Part shown: piece by piece, positions 8,456 through 17,359 of the stretch
Layout: each line of letters opens with the position of its first letter
How positions within the stretch are numbered: position 1 is the first letter of the stretch
Origin: Solirubrobacter pauli
GTDB taxonomy: Bacteria > Actinomycetota > Thermoleophilia > Solirubrobacterales > Solirubrobacteraceae
Length of the DNA: 64,000 bases
Direction: 5' to 3'
Assembly: GCF_003633755.1 (NCBI RefSeq)
Contig: NZ_RBIL01000002.1
Span: forward strand, 372,001 to 436,000
The notes under the pieces: model-generated
What the model was told of the DNA's origin: nothing
Seen by the model: only the letters and a program-made list of their open reading frames with translations
Databases searched by the model: none
Translations under genes and position numbers: made by a program

Positions 8456-9526
8456 CTATCGGACCAGCGCGACCGCCTGGGTGGCCATCTCGAGTTCTTC
8501 GTCCGTCGGGACCACCAGGACCCGCACCGTCGACGCGTCGGAGCTGATCACCGGGCCGCCCGCGCAGTTGCGCTCGGGGTCGAGATCGATGCCCAGGCGC
8601 TCGAGGCCGGACAGGGACCGCTCGCGCACGATCGCGTCGTTCTCGCCGACGCCCGCGGTGAACGCGATCGCGTCCGCGCCGCCCAGCGCGGCGAGGTAGG
8701 CGCCGACGTACTTCCTGATCCGGTAGCAGTAGACGTCGAGGGCGAGCTCGGCGGCGGCGTCGCCGGCCTCGATCCGGCGATGTACCTCGCGCATGTCGTT
8801 GTCGCCGGCCAGCGCGAGCAGGCCCGAGCGCGAGTTCAGCACCTTGTCGATCTCGTCGGTGGAGAGGTTGAGCGTGCGGCGCAGGTGAAGGATCAGCGCC
8901 GGGTCGACGTCGCCCGAGCGGGTGCCCATCACCAGGCCTTCGAGCGGGGTCAGGCCCATCGAGGTGTCGATCGAGCGTCCCTTCGACACGGCGCTCGCGG
9001 ACGCGCCGTTGCCGAGGTGCAGGACGATCACGTCGACCTCCTCCGGGTCGCGTCCGAGCAGCCGCGCGGCCTCCCGCGAGACGTAGGCGTGCGACGTGCC
9101 GTGGAAGCCATAGCGGCGCACATTCCACGCACGGGGCACCGCGTAGGTGTGGGCGCGCGGCGGGAGCGTGGCGTGGAAGGCGGTGTCGAAGACGGCGACG
9201 TGCGGCACGTCCGGCAGCGCCTCCATCGCCACCTCGATGCCGTCCGCGTTGACCGGGTTGTGCAGCGGCGCGAGCACGCTGAGGTCGCGGATCGAGTCGA
9301 GCACGGCGTCGGTGATGCGGACGGGGGCGGAGTAGCGCTCGCCGCCGTGGACGACGCGGTGGGCGACGACCTCGAGGGCGTCCAGCGGCGCCTCGTCGAG
9401 CACGCCGCGCAGCGCCGCCGCATGGTCGGTGACGCGCTGCACGGTGCCGGACGCGAGCGTCTCCGGCGGGTCGACGACCGACCACTTCAGCGAGGAAGAG
9501 CCCGCGTTGACGGTGAGGACGCTCAT
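8456..9526 (-). CDS. ackA: Acetate kinase
   Basis: A 356-residue acetate kinase converting acetyl phosphate and ADP to acetate and ATP. Family signatures are plain: NAGSSSLKW at residues 6-14, GFHGTSHAYVS, HLGNGASASAV and TRSGDVDPAL. It is shorter than the usual roughly 400 residues, with compact linkers but all motifs kept. The ATG at 9526 overlaps the pta stop by four bases (ATGA), so translation is coupled to pta. A plus-strand open frame over the same DNA is antisense and was discarded. Confidence 0.95.
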   Translation of the reverse strand: MSVLTVNAGSSSLKWSVVDPPETLASGTVQRVTDHAAALRGVLDEAPLDALEVVAHRVVHGGERYSAPVRITDAVLDSIRDLSVLAPLHNPVNADGIEVAMEALPDVPHVAVFDTAFHATLPPRAHTYAVPRAWNVRRYGFHGTSHAYVSREAARLLGRDPEEVDVIVLHLGNGASASAVSKGRSIDTSMGLTPLEGLVMGTRSGDVDPALILHLRRTLNLSTDEIDKVLNSRSGLLALAGDNDMREVHRRIEAGDAAAELALDVYCYRIRKYVGAYLAALGGADAIAFTAGVGENDAIVRERSLSGLERLGIDLDPERNCAGGPVISSDASTVRVLVVPTDEELEMATQAVALVR

Positions 9527-11565
9527 GCGGCGGCGGCCTGGATGGCCGTGATCGCGACGGTGTTGACGATGTCGTGCACGGTGGCTCCGCGGGAGAGGTC
9601 GTTGACCGGCTGGTTCAGGCCCTGCAGCACCGGGCCGACGGCGACCGCGTTGGCGGAGCGCTGCACGGCCTTGTAGGTGTTGTTGCCCGTGTTCAGGTCG
9701 GGGAAGATGAACACGGTCGCGCGGCCGGCGACCTGGCTGCCCGGCAGCTTGGTGCGGGCGACGCCCGCGTCGACGGCGGCGTCGTACTGGATCGGGCCTT
9801 CGACGGACAGCTCCGGCGCGCGCTCGCGCACCAGCTCGGTGGCGGTGCGGACCCGCTCGACCTCCGCGCCCGAGCCGCTCTTGCCGGTCGAGTACGAGAG
9901 CATCGCGATCCGCGGGTCGATGCCGAACTGGGCGGCGGTGCTCGCGCTGGAGATCGCGATGTCGGCGAGCTGCTCGGCCGTCGGGTTCGGGTTCACGGCG
10001 CAGTCGCCGTAGACGAGCACCTGGTCGGCCAGGCACATGAAGAACACGCTCGAGACGATGCCCGCGCCCGGCTTGGTCTTGACCACCTCGAACGCCGGCC
10101 GGATCGTCTCGGCGGTGGTGTGCGTGGCACCGCTCACCATGCCGTCGGCCATGCCCAGGGCGACCATGAGCGTGCCGAAGTAGGACACGTCCGTGACGAT
10201 GTCGCGTGCCGCGTCCATGACCATGCCCTTGTGCTGGCGGCGCGCGGTGTACTCGGCCGCGAAGCGCTCGCGCAGCGCCTCGTCGCGAGGGTCGAGGATG
10301 TGCGCGCCCCAGAGGTCCACGCCGAGTCGCGAGGCCGCGCCGCGCACCTCGTCCTCGGCCCCGAGCAGGGTGAGCTCGACGACGCGCCGCCGCAGCAGGA
10401 TCTCGGCCGCCCGCAGCACGCGCTCGTCGCCGCCCTCGGGCAGCACGATGTGCTTCTTCGCCGCCCGTGCGCGGTCGAGCAGCTCGTACTCGAACATCAA
10501 CGGCGTGACCGCGTCCGAGCGCGCGACGTCCACGCGCGAGAGCAGGTCCTCGCCGTCCACGTACTCCTCGAAGACCGCGAGCGCCTTGGTGATCTTGCGC
10601 GGCGTGTCGCGCGCGATCACGCCCTCGCGCGCCCCGGCCAGCGTCGCGGTGTCGAACGTGTCGTGGTCGGTGAGCACGACCGGCAGCATCGTCGGGAAGC
10701 CCTCGAGCGGGCGCAGGAACGCGTCGGAGGGCTTGAGCCCGCCGGTGAGCACGACGCCGGCGGGGGAGGGGAGCTCCTTGGAGGCGTGCGCGAACAGCGC
10801 GGCGAGCAGCACCTCGGCGCGGTCGCCGGGCGTGATCAGCACCGCGCCGTCCTCGATCCGCTCGATCAGGTTCGGCAGCGTCATCGCCGCGACCGTGAGG
10901 TGCAGCGCCTCGCGGCCGAGCAGGTCGGCGTCCCCGGCGATCACCTCGCCGTCGCAGGCCGCGGCCACCTGGCCGACGGTCGGCGCCATCAGCAGGTCGA
11001 TCTCCGGCAGCGCGTAGACGGGCACGTCGCCGCCGACGGTCACCGCGTCCAGCAGCTCCGCGCGCACCCGGTTGGCGACGACGCCGACGATCTCGCAGCC
11101 CGCGCCGCGAACCGCCGTCAGGGCGACGTGCACGGCGTCGCGGACCTCCTCGGCGTCACGGTCGTGGCCGCTGACCACCACGAGCGCCGGCAGGCCGAGG
11201 TTGAGCGCCACGCGGCCGTTGAACTCCAGCTCGCCCGCCGTGCCCACGCCCGCGTAGTCCGTGCCGACGACGAGCACGCCGTCGCACTGCGCGGCGAGTG
11301 CCCGGTAGCGCGCGACGATCTCCTCGAGCGCCCGCTCGGGGTCCGCGCGGACCGCGTCGTAGGTGACGCCGATCGACGCCTCGTACGGGAACGCCTCGTC
11401 CGCGCGCAGCAGGTCGACCAGCGGGTCGTGGCCGGGATCGCCGACGACCGGCCGGAAGACGCCGAGCCGCGCCGTCCGGCGCGCGAGCAGCTGGCGGACG
11501 CCGAGCGCCACGGCGGACTTGCCGGTCGCGGGCTCGTTGCCCATCACGTACACCCCTGGCGTCAT
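9523..11565 (-). CDS. pta: Phosphate acetyltransferase (long, three-domain form)
   Basis: A 680-residue phosphate acetyltransferase interconverting acetyl-CoA and acetyl phosphate. Domain order: N-terminal BioD-like P-loop region (GNEPATGKSAVALG at residue 9), a DRTGG-type regulatory domain in the middle (about 215-330), and the catalytic PTA_PTB domain (about 365-680) with GMVSGATHTTAET and LSYSTGKSGSG. This is the long regulated form known from E. coli and actinobacteria. It heads a pta-ackA-CNBD operon. Only 58 bases separate it from the divergent amidase gene. Confidence 0.96.
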   Translation of the reverse strand: MTPGVYVMGNEPATGKSAVALGVRQLLARRTARLGVFRPVVGDPGHDPLVDLLRADEAFPYEASIGVTYDAVRADPERALEEIVARYRALAAQCDGVLVVGTDYAGVGTAGELEFNGRVALNLGLPALVVVSGHDRDAEEVRDAVHVALTAVRGAGCEIVGVVANRVRAELLDAVTVGGDVPVYALPEIDLLMAPTVGQVAAACDGEVIAGDADLLGREALHLTVAAMTLPNLIERIEDGAVLITPGDRAEVLLAALFAHASKELPSPAGVVLTGGLKPSDAFLRPLEGFPTMLPVVLTDHDTFDTATLAGAREGVIARDTPRKITKALAVFEEYVDGEDLLSRVDVARSDAVTPLMFEYELLDRARAAKKHIVLPEGGDERVLRAAEILLRRRVVELTLLGAEDEVRGAASRLGVDLWGAHILDPRDEALRERFAAEYTARRQHKGMVMDAARDIVTDVSYFGTLMVALGMADGMVSGATHTTAETIRPAFEVVKTKPGAGIVSSVFFMCLADQVLVYGDCAVNPNPTAEQLADIAISSASTAAQFGIDPRIAMLSYSTGKSGSGAEVERVRTATELVRERAPELSVEGPIQYDAAVDAGVARTKLPGSQVAGRATVFIFPDLNTGNNTYKAVQRSANAVAVGPVLQGLNQPVNDLSRGATVHDIVNTVAITAIQAAAA

Positions 11566-11623
11566 GGGCTCGCACGATAGTCGGGACCTCTACGCTGGCG
11601 GATGTCCAAGGGAGGAGAGCACC

Positions 11624-13093
11624 GTGGCATTGGCGGATGAGCTGTCGTACACGACCGTCGTCGACCTGGCGGGGCGGATCCGCCGGCGGGAGCTGTCGCC
11701 GGTCGAGGTCCTGGAGGCGACGATCGAGCGCATCGAGGCGCGCAACCCGAGCCTGAACGCGCTCGTGTACCTGGGCTTCGACGACGCCCGCGGGGCCGCG
11801 CGCGAAGCCGAGGCCGCGGTCATGCGCGGCGAGCCGCTCGGGCGCCTGCACGGCGTGCCGTCGGCGATCAAGGACCTGTTCGACTTCAAGCCCGGCTGGC
11901 CGGCGACGTTCGGTGGGATCCCGTCGCTCCGGGACTTCAAGCCCGAGATCTACTGCGCGTTCGCCGAGCGTGCCGAGCAGGCGGGCGCGATCCTGGTCGG
12001 CAAGGGGAACAGCCCCGTCATGGGCTTCCGCGGCGTGTGTGACAACCCGCTGTTCGGGCCGAGCCGCAACCCGTTCGACACGAGCCGCAACACCGGCGGG
12101 TCCTCCGGAGGCTGCTCCGCCGCCGTGGCCGACGGCCTGCTGACCTTCGCCGAGGGCACCGACGGTGGCGGCTCGATCCGGATCCCCGCCGCCTGGTGCG
12201 GCATCTACGGCCTCAAGCAGTCGTTCGGGCGGGTGCCGTTCACCGGGCGCCCGAACGCGTTCGGCGGCACGGACCCGTTCCTGTTCGAGGGGCCGCTGAC
12301 GCGGACGGTCGAGGACGCGGCGCTCGTGCTCACGGCGATCGCGGGCTACGACGCGCGCGACCCGTTCTCGCTCGACGACCCGCAGGACTTCACCGGCGCC
12401 GTCCATCGCTCGATCAAGGGCATGCGCATCGCGTACACGCGCAACTACGACGTCTTCCCGGTGGACCGGCGGATCGCCGCGGTCATCGACGACGCCGTGC
12501 GCGTCTTCGAGCAGGCCGGCGCGCACGTCGAGGAAGTGCCGCTGGGCATCACGCGCGACCAGCGCGAGCTCTCGGACCTGTGGTGCCGGCTGATCATGCC
12601 GATCAACGTCGCCGGCATCGAAGGGCTCAAGGCCGGCGGGATCGACGTCACGGACGACCTGCCGCCGCGGTACCGCGAGTGGCTCGACCGGGCGTACGGG
12701 TTCACCGCGCTCGACATCGCCAACGACCAGGTCATGCGCACGGAGATCTTCGACGCCTTCCAGGACGTCTTCAGCCGCTACGACCTGATCGTCGGCCCGA
12801 CGGTGTCGGCCATGCCCGTGGAGAACGGCGACGACGGCGACACGGTCGGCCCGAGCGAGGTCGAGGGCGTCGCGGTCGACCCGCTGATCGGCTGGTGCCC
12901 CACGTACCTCGTCAACTACACCGGGCACCCGGCCGCGTCGGTGCCGGCCGGGCTCGTCGGGGACCTGCCGGTCGGCCTGCAGATCATCGGCCGCAGCCGC
13001 GCGGACGCGGACGTGATCGCCGCGAGCGCGGCGTTCGAGCGCCTGCGGCCGTGGCGGGACACCTACCGGATCCCGGCGGGCCGGGCGCTCTAG
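11624..13093 (+). CDS. Amidase (amidase signature family)
   Basis: A 489-residue amidase-signature enzyme that hydrolyses a carboxamide. The Ser-cisSer-Lys triad is visible: Lys83 in SAIKDLFD, Ser160 in GGSSGG and nucleophile Ser184 in TDGGGSIRIP. GTG at 11624 is the start, with GGGAGGAG seven bases upstream; the open frame extends further but without homology. There is no signal peptide, so the enzyme is cytoplasmic. The stop codon shares three bases (CTAG) with the stop of the convergent oxidoreductase. The substrate is unknown. Confidence 0.93.
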   Translation: MALADELSYTTVVDLAGRIRRRELSPVEVLEATIERIEARNPSLNALVYLGFDDARGAAREAEAAVMRGEPLGRLHGVPSAIKDLFDFKPGWPATFGGIPSLRDFKPEIYCAFAERAEQAGAILVGKGNSPVMGFRGVCDNPLFGPSRNPFDTSRNTGGSSGGCSAAVADGLLTFAEGTDGGGSIRIPAAWCGIYGLKQSFGRVPFTGRPNAFGGTDPFLFEGPLTRTVEDAALVLTAIAGYDARDPFSLDDPQDFTGAVHRSIKGMRIAYTRNYDVFPVDRRIAAVIDDAVRVFEQAGAHVEEVPLGITRDQRELSDLWCRLIMPINVAGIEGLKAGGIDVTDDLPPRYREWLDRAYGFTALDIANDQVMRTEIFDAFQDVFSRYDLIVGPTVSAMPVENGDDGDTVGPSEVEGVAVDPLIGWCPTYLVNYTGHPAASVPAGLVGDLPVGLQIIGRSRADADVIAASAAFERLRPWRDTYRIPAGRAL

Positions 13094-14004
13094 GGCTCGA
13101 GGACGACCTTCCCCGGGCCCGCCGCGCTCCGTCCGGCGTACGCGGTGCGGCCCTCCGACAGCGGGTACGTCTGCGCGACGGCCACCTCGAGCTCACCGGC
13201 GGCCAGCAGGGCGCCGAGCCGCTCGAGGGCCGCGGCGGAAGGGCTGACGACGAAGAAGCGCGCGTCGACGCCCGCGGCGCGTGCGAGGTCCTCGTCGGGC
13301 GGCTCCTGCAGCGTGACGACGCGCCCGCCGGGCCGGACCGCCCGGTAGAGCCACTCCGGCGTGCCGGCGCCGACCGCGTCGATGGCGGCGTCGAAGCTCG
13401 CCGCCGTGGGCTCCTCACCCACGAGCACCGTGGCCGCGCCGAGCCGCCGCGCGTGCTCGACCGCCGTCTGCGACCGCACGGTCGCCGTCACCTCGAGGCC
13501 CATGCGGCGTGCCAGCTGGATCAGGGCGGAGGCGACGGCACCCGTGCCGCCGCGGACGAGCAGCCGCTGCCCGGAGCCGAGCCCGAGGTGCGCGTCGAGC
13601 GCTTCCAGCGCCGTGAGCGCCGGCAGGACGGCGGCCGCCGCGACGACCTCGGAGACGCCCGCCGGCGTGTGGACGAGGCCGGCCGCGGGCGCGAGGACGT
13701 ACTCGGCCGCGGCGCCGTCGCGATCGAACGGCACGAGCCCGAAGACCGCGTCGCCGACCGCCAGCCCGTCGACGTCGGGCCCGATCGCGGTGACGACCCC
13801 GGCCAGCTCGTGCGACGGGATGGTCGGCGTGCGGTCCACGCCGTCGGCCTCCCAGGTGTCGGGCCACGTCAGCTCGTCCAATGTGATGGCCGCCGCCCGC
13901 ACGCGGACGCGGACCTCACCGGCGCTCGGCGCGCCGGGCGCGGGCGCGTCCTCGTAGGTGAGTTGCTCGGCGCCTCCACGCGCATGGGCGCGCAGCGCCT
14001 TCAT
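13090..14004 (-). CDS. NADP-dependent quinone oxidoreductase-like MDR protein
   Basis: A 304-residue zinc-independent medium-chain reductase. It has the GroES-like N-terminal fold (MKALRAHARGG, then PSHELAGVV) and a Rossmann domain (LLVRGGTGAVASAL). The zinc-binding cysteines of alcohol dehydrogenases are absent. ATG 14004 is preferred over the GTG at 14046 because GGAG lies eight bases upstream and family members begin with MKA. It is divergent from the GlxA-like regulator, which may control it. Likely role: NADPH-dependent reduction of quinones or enones. Confidence 0.9.
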   Translation of the reverse strand: MKALRAHARGGAEQLTYEDAPAPGAPSAGEVRVRVRAAAITLDELTWPDTWEADGVDRTPTIPSHELAGVVTAIGPDVDGLAVGDAVFGLVPFDRDGAAAEYVLAPAAGLVHTPAGVSEVVAAAAVLPALTALEALDAHLGLGSGQRLLVRGGTGAVASALIQLARRMGLEVTATVRSQTAVEHARRLGAATVLVGEEPTAASFDAAIDAVGAGTPEWLYRAVRPGGRVVTLQEPPDEDLARAAGVDARFFVVSPSAAALERLGALLAAGELEVAVAQTYPLSEGRTAYAGRSAAGPGKVVLEP

Positions 14005-14065
14005 CGATGTCTCCGCAGGGTCCATGCGCTTAGTATCTGGCGGCACCCCGCCTTCATCTGGACGA

Positions 14066-15037
14066 ATGCCACCTGTTTCCGGACACCCGCAGCACCGGGT
14101 CGTGATCGTGGTCTACGACGGGGTCAAGCTCCTCGACGTCGCCGGCCCGGCGGACGTGTTCTCGGAAGCGAACCGCCTCGGCGCCGACTACCGCGTCGAG
14201 CTGGTCTCGGTGACCGGCGCCGACGTCGTCACCTCGGTCGGCGTCGGGCTCACCGTCCAGCACACGCCCGCCGACGTCGCCGACCCCGACACGCTGCTCG
14301 TCGCCGGCGGCGACATCTACCCGCGCACGCCCGTCGCGCACGACCTCGCGGACGCCGTGCGGGGACTCGCCTCGCGCTCGGACCGGGTGGCCTCGATCTG
14401 CACCGGCGCCTTCATCCTCGCCGCGGCGGGCTGCCTGGCCGGCAAGCGGGCGACGACGCACTGGAAGGTCGCCGACAAGCTCGCGGAACGACACGCCGAC
14501 GTCAGGGTGGACCCGGACGCCATCTACACACGCGACGGCCGCACGTTCACGTCCGCGGGCGTCACCGCCGGCATCGACCTGTGCCTCGCGCTGGTCGAGG
14601 ACGACCACGGCGCGGACCTCGCGCGCGACGTCGCCCGGATGCTGGTCGTCTACCTGCAGCGGCCCGGCGGGCAGTCGCAGTTCTCCGTGCCCCTCGCCAC
14701 GGCGCCGCCCCGGACCCCGGCGCTCCGCCGCGTCCTGGAGATCGTCTCCGCGGACCCGTCGGGCGACCATTCGCTGTCGGCGCTCGCCGGGCGCCTGAAC
14801 GTGAGCCCGCGCCACCTCACCCGGCTGTTCCGTGACGAGCTGTCGACGACGCCCGCCCGCTATGTCGAGTCGATCCGGCTCGACATCGCGAAGGCGCTGC
14901 TCACCGAGGGCCACACGGCGACCGCCGCCGCGGCGCTCTCCGGCTTCCCCAGCTACGAGAGCCTGCGGAGGGTGTTCGCCCGTGAGCTGCAGACGTCGCC
15001 GGCGGCTTACGCCAGCCGCTCGCGTCGGGCGGCCTGA
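14066..15037 (+). CDS. GlxA family transcriptional regulator (DJ-1/PfpI plus AraC)
   Basis: A 323-residue regulator with an N-terminal DJ-1/PfpI-like class I glutamine amidotransferase fold (VVIVVYDGVKLLDVAGPADVF, then the nucleophile-elbow segment SICTGAFILAAAG) and a C-terminal AraC-type double helix-turn-helix (residues about 215-315, LAGRLNVSPRHLTRLFRDEL). ATG 14066 starts the conserved region; the frame extends into the divergent promoter. Relatives sense small molecules and activate neighbouring genes, so the divergent oxidoreductase is a plausible target. Confidence 0.92.
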   Translation: MPPVSGHPQHRVVIVVYDGVKLLDVAGPADVFSEANRLGADYRVELVSVTGADVVTSVGVGLTVQHTPADVADPDTLLVAGGDIYPRTPVAHDLADAVRGLASRSDRVASICTGAFILAAAGCLAGKRATTHWKVADKLAERHADVRVDPDAIYTRDGRTFTSAGVTAGIDLCLALVEDDHGADLARDVARMLVVYLQRPGGQSQFSVPLATAPPRTPALRRVLEIVSADPSGDHSLSALAGRLNVSPRHLTRLFRDELSTTPARYVESIRLDIAKALLTEGHTATAAAALSGFPSYESLRRVFARELQTSPAAYASRSRRAA

Positions 15038-15042
15038 GCCGC

Positions 15043-15261
15043 CTAGGTCAGCCGCACCGACTCGCCGCCCAGGGAGACGACGTCCCCCGGATGCAGCTGG
15101 CGCCCGCGGCGCGTCTCGAGCTCGCCGTTCACGCGCACGCGCTCCTCGGCGAGCACCATCTTCGCCTCGCCGCCGGTCATCACGAGCCCGGACGCCTTGA
15201 GCAGCTGTCCGAGCCGGATCATCCCGTCCTTCGCCTGGAAGTCGTCCATCTCGGCCACCAT
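15043..15261 (-). CDS. S4-domain RNA-binding protein
   Basis: A 72-residue protein that is essentially one S4 RNA-binding domain: IRLGQLLKASGLVMTGGEAK, then VRVNGE and GRQLHPGDVVSL. This matches the YaaA/YbcJ type of single-domain S4 proteins that bind structured RNA, often ribosomal. The start is taken at the second of two adjacent ATG codons because GGGGAG lies five bases upstream; 15264 and 15249 are alternatives. The gene lies between the GlxA-like regulator (convergent, five bases between stops) and the divergent LysR gene. Confidence 0.8.
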   Translation of the reverse strand: MVAEMDDFQAKDGMIRLGQLLKASGLVMTGGEAKMVLAEERVRVNGELETRRGRQLHPGDVVSLGGESVRLT

Positions 15262-15274
15262 CATGACTCCCCGC

Positions 15275-16195
15275 ATGGAGCTGCGCCACCTGAGGTACTT
15301 CGTCGTCGTCGCCGAGGAGCTGCACTTCCGCCGTGCGGCGGAGCGCCTGCACATGTCCCAGCCGCCGCTGAGCCAGCAGATCCGCGCGCTCGAGGAGGAG
15401 GTGGGGGCGACGCTGCTCCTGCGCACCCAGCGGCGGGTCGAGCTGACGGCGGCCGGGGCGGTCTTCCTGGAGCGCGCGCGGGAGATCCTCGCCGCCACCG
15501 AGGACGCGGCGCGCCAGGCGCGGCGGGTCCAGCGCGGCGAGGTCGGGCGGCTGGCGGTCGGGTTCGTCGGCAGCGCGATGTACTCGTTCGTGCCCGACCT
15601 GCTGCGGCGCTTCCGCGAGCAGTCGCCGGACGTGACGCTGCGCCTGCACGAGCTGGGCACGACCGAGCAGCTGCGCCAGCTCGAGGACGGCCGGCTGGAC
15701 GTCGGCTTCCTGCGCGCCGGCCGCTCGCGTCCGGAGTTGAAGATCGAGAACGTGGCCCTGGAGCCCGTGGTCGTGGCGCTGCCGGACCTGCACCCGCTCG
15801 CCGCCAAGACGCAGCTGACGCTGGAGGACCTGCAGGGGCAGCCGCTGATCCTGCTCACGAACGGCGTCGCGCCCGGCCTGCGCACGGCGCTGCAGCCGGC
15901 GATCGACCGCCTCGGCGGCGACGACACGGTCGTGCAGGAGGTGCAGGAGATGCAGACGGTGATCGGCCTCGTGGCCGCCGGCATCGGGATCTCGCTCGTC
16001 GCCGAGTCCGTGCGTGAGCTCGTCCGCGTCGGCGTGACCTATCGGCCGCTGGCGGGCTGGGGGCCGAGCCTGCGCCTGGACATGGCCTGGCGGGCGGCGG
16101 ACGAATCGCCGCTGCTCACGGCGTTCGTGGAGATGGCGCGCGCGGCGGCCCCCGCCGAAGGAGAGAGAGGTCGGCGGGGGCCGGCGCCACGTTGA
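15275..16195 (+). CDS. LysR family transcriptional regulator
   Basis: A 306-residue LysR regulator. The winged helix-turn-helix is at residues 1-60 (MELRHLRYFVVVAEELHF, then AAERLHMSQPPLSQQI). The substrate-binding domain spans about 90-295 and includes IGLVAAGIGISLV. ATG 15275 begins the canonical MELRHLRYF. The last 15 codons encode a low-complexity GERGRRGPAP tail lying over a strong DNA inverted repeat (16149-16180), so the true C-terminus is not well conserved. No target is obvious; the next plus-strand gene is 162 bases away. Confidence 0.93.
   Translation: MELRHLRYFVVVAEELHFRRAAERLHMSQPPLSQQIRALEEEVGATLLLRTQRRVELTAAGAVFLERAREILAATEDAARQARRVQRGEVGRLAVGFVGSAMYSFVPDLLRRFREQSPDVTLRLHELGTTEQLRQLEDGRLDVGFLRAGRSRPELKIENVALEPVVVALPDLHPLAAKTQLTLEDLQGQPLILLTNGVAPGLRTALQPAIDRLGGDDTVVQEVQEMQTVIGLVAAGIGISLVAESVRELVRVGVTYRPLAGWGPSLRLDMAWRAADESPLLTAFVEMARAAAPAEGERGRRGPAPR
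16149..16180. repeat. Inverted repeat inside the LysR 3' end
   Basis: A perfect 10-bp stem (CCCCCGCCGA at 16149-16158 with TCGGCGGGGG at 16171-16180) encloses a purine-rich 12-base loop (AGGAGAGAGAGG). It is within the last codons of the LysR gene and could act as a terminator or attenuator before the core-MetE gene. No T run follows. Confidence 0.4.
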
Positions 16196-16357
16196 CGTCG
16201 CCCCATCAGCGGGGAGGAGAGATATGTATCCGCTGACAGTGCGAGGTGGGGAGCCACCAAGTCGTCGAGAGAGAATGTACGAAATCCGGCGGAAGTGGTC
16301 CAATATCGAAACCAACCGCCATTGATAGCTTCAACGTCTCAGGGAAGGTCCGCTGAT

Positions 16358-17359
16358 ATGGAAACGAGCCTCGTCGGGTCTTACCCGCAGCCGGAATGGC
16401 TGGTAGACCGGGAAAAGCTGCGCACCCGGCTCCCGCCGCGCGTGCGGGCAAGCGACATCTGGAAGATCGACCCGGAGCAGCTCCGGGCCGCGCAGGACGC
16501 CGCGACGCTCGCCGCGATCCACGACCAGGAGCTCGCGGGGCTGGACATCATCACCGACGGCGAGATCCGCCGAGAGAGCTACTCGAACTACTTCGTGCTG
16601 GCGCTGGACGGGATCGACGTCGACAACCCGGGCGAGGCGCTGGACCGCAACGGCAACCCGATGCCGGTGCCGCGCGTGGCCGGCCCGATCTCCCGGCGTG
16701 AGAACATCCTCCGCCGCGACGCCGTGTTCCTGCGCAGCGCGACCGACCGCAAGATCAAGGTCACGGTGCCCGGCCCGTTCACGATGGCCCAGCAGGCGCA
16801 GAACGACCACTACGGCAGCGAGGAGGAGGTCGCGTTCGCCTTCGCCGACGTCGTGCGCGAGGAGGTGACCGAGCTCTTCGAAGCCGGCGTCGACGTCGTC
16901 CAGCTCGACGAGCCGTGGATGGAGTCGCGCTCCGAGCAGGCGCGCGCGTACGGGATCGAGACGCTGCGGCGCGCGCTGGACGGGGTGGACGGCACGACCG
17001 TCCTGCACATCTGCTTCGGCTATCCGCTGTTCGTGCCGGGGCACAAGCGGACCTACCGCTTCCTGCCCGAGCTGGCCGAGGCGCCCGTGGACCAGATCTC
17101 GATCGAGACGGCCCAGGCCGAGCTCGACCTCGAGGTGCTCGAGCGGCTGTCGGACAAGACGATCGTGCTCGGCGTGATCGCGCTGGACTCGAACGAGGTC
17201 GAGAGCGCGGAGACGGTGGCGGCGCGGATCGAGCGCGCGCTGCCCTACACGCGGAACCTCGTCGCCGCGCCGGACTGCGGCATGAAGTACCTCACGCGTG
17301 ACGCGGCGTACGGGAAGCTCCAGTCGCTGGTCGGCGGCGCGCGGTTGGTGAAGGCATGA
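16358..17359 (+). CDS. Core-MetE-type methionine synthase/methyltransferase
   Basis: A 333-residue protein matching only the C-terminal catalytic half of cobalamin-independent methionine synthase. The zinc and homocysteine site is present: HICFGY (His, Cys), the Glu of the SIETAQAE region and APDCGMK (Cys). The folate-binding N-terminal half of MetE is missing, as in archaeal and Mes-type core enzymes, so the methyl donor is uncertain. AGGGAAGG lies nine bases before the ATG. The upstream 162 bases (16196-16357) are notably AT-richer and presumably hold the promoter. It overlaps the metalloprotease gene by four bases. Confidence 0.88.
   Translation: METSLVGSYPQPEWLVDREKLRTRLPPRVRASDIWKIDPEQLRAAQDAATLAAIHDQELAGLDIITDGEIRRESYSNYFVLALDGIDVDNPGEALDRNGNPMPVPRVAGPISRRENILRRDAVFLRSATDRKIKVTVPGPFTMAQQAQNDHYGSEEEVAFAFADVVREEVTELFEAGVDVVQLDEPWMESRSEQARAYGIETLRRALDGVDGTTVLHICFGYPLFVPGHKRTYRFLPELAEAPVDQISIETAQAELDLEVLERLSDKTIVLGVIALDSNEVESAETVAARIERALPYTRNLVAAPDCGMKYLTRDAAYGKLQSLVGGARLVKA

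Noticed and set aside
6938-9676. 912-codon plus-strand open frame across pta-ackA-CNBD
   Set aside because: It is antisense to three clearly recognisable enzymes, and its translation is Arg/Ala/Val-rich with no motif. Long antisense frames are expected at this GC content.
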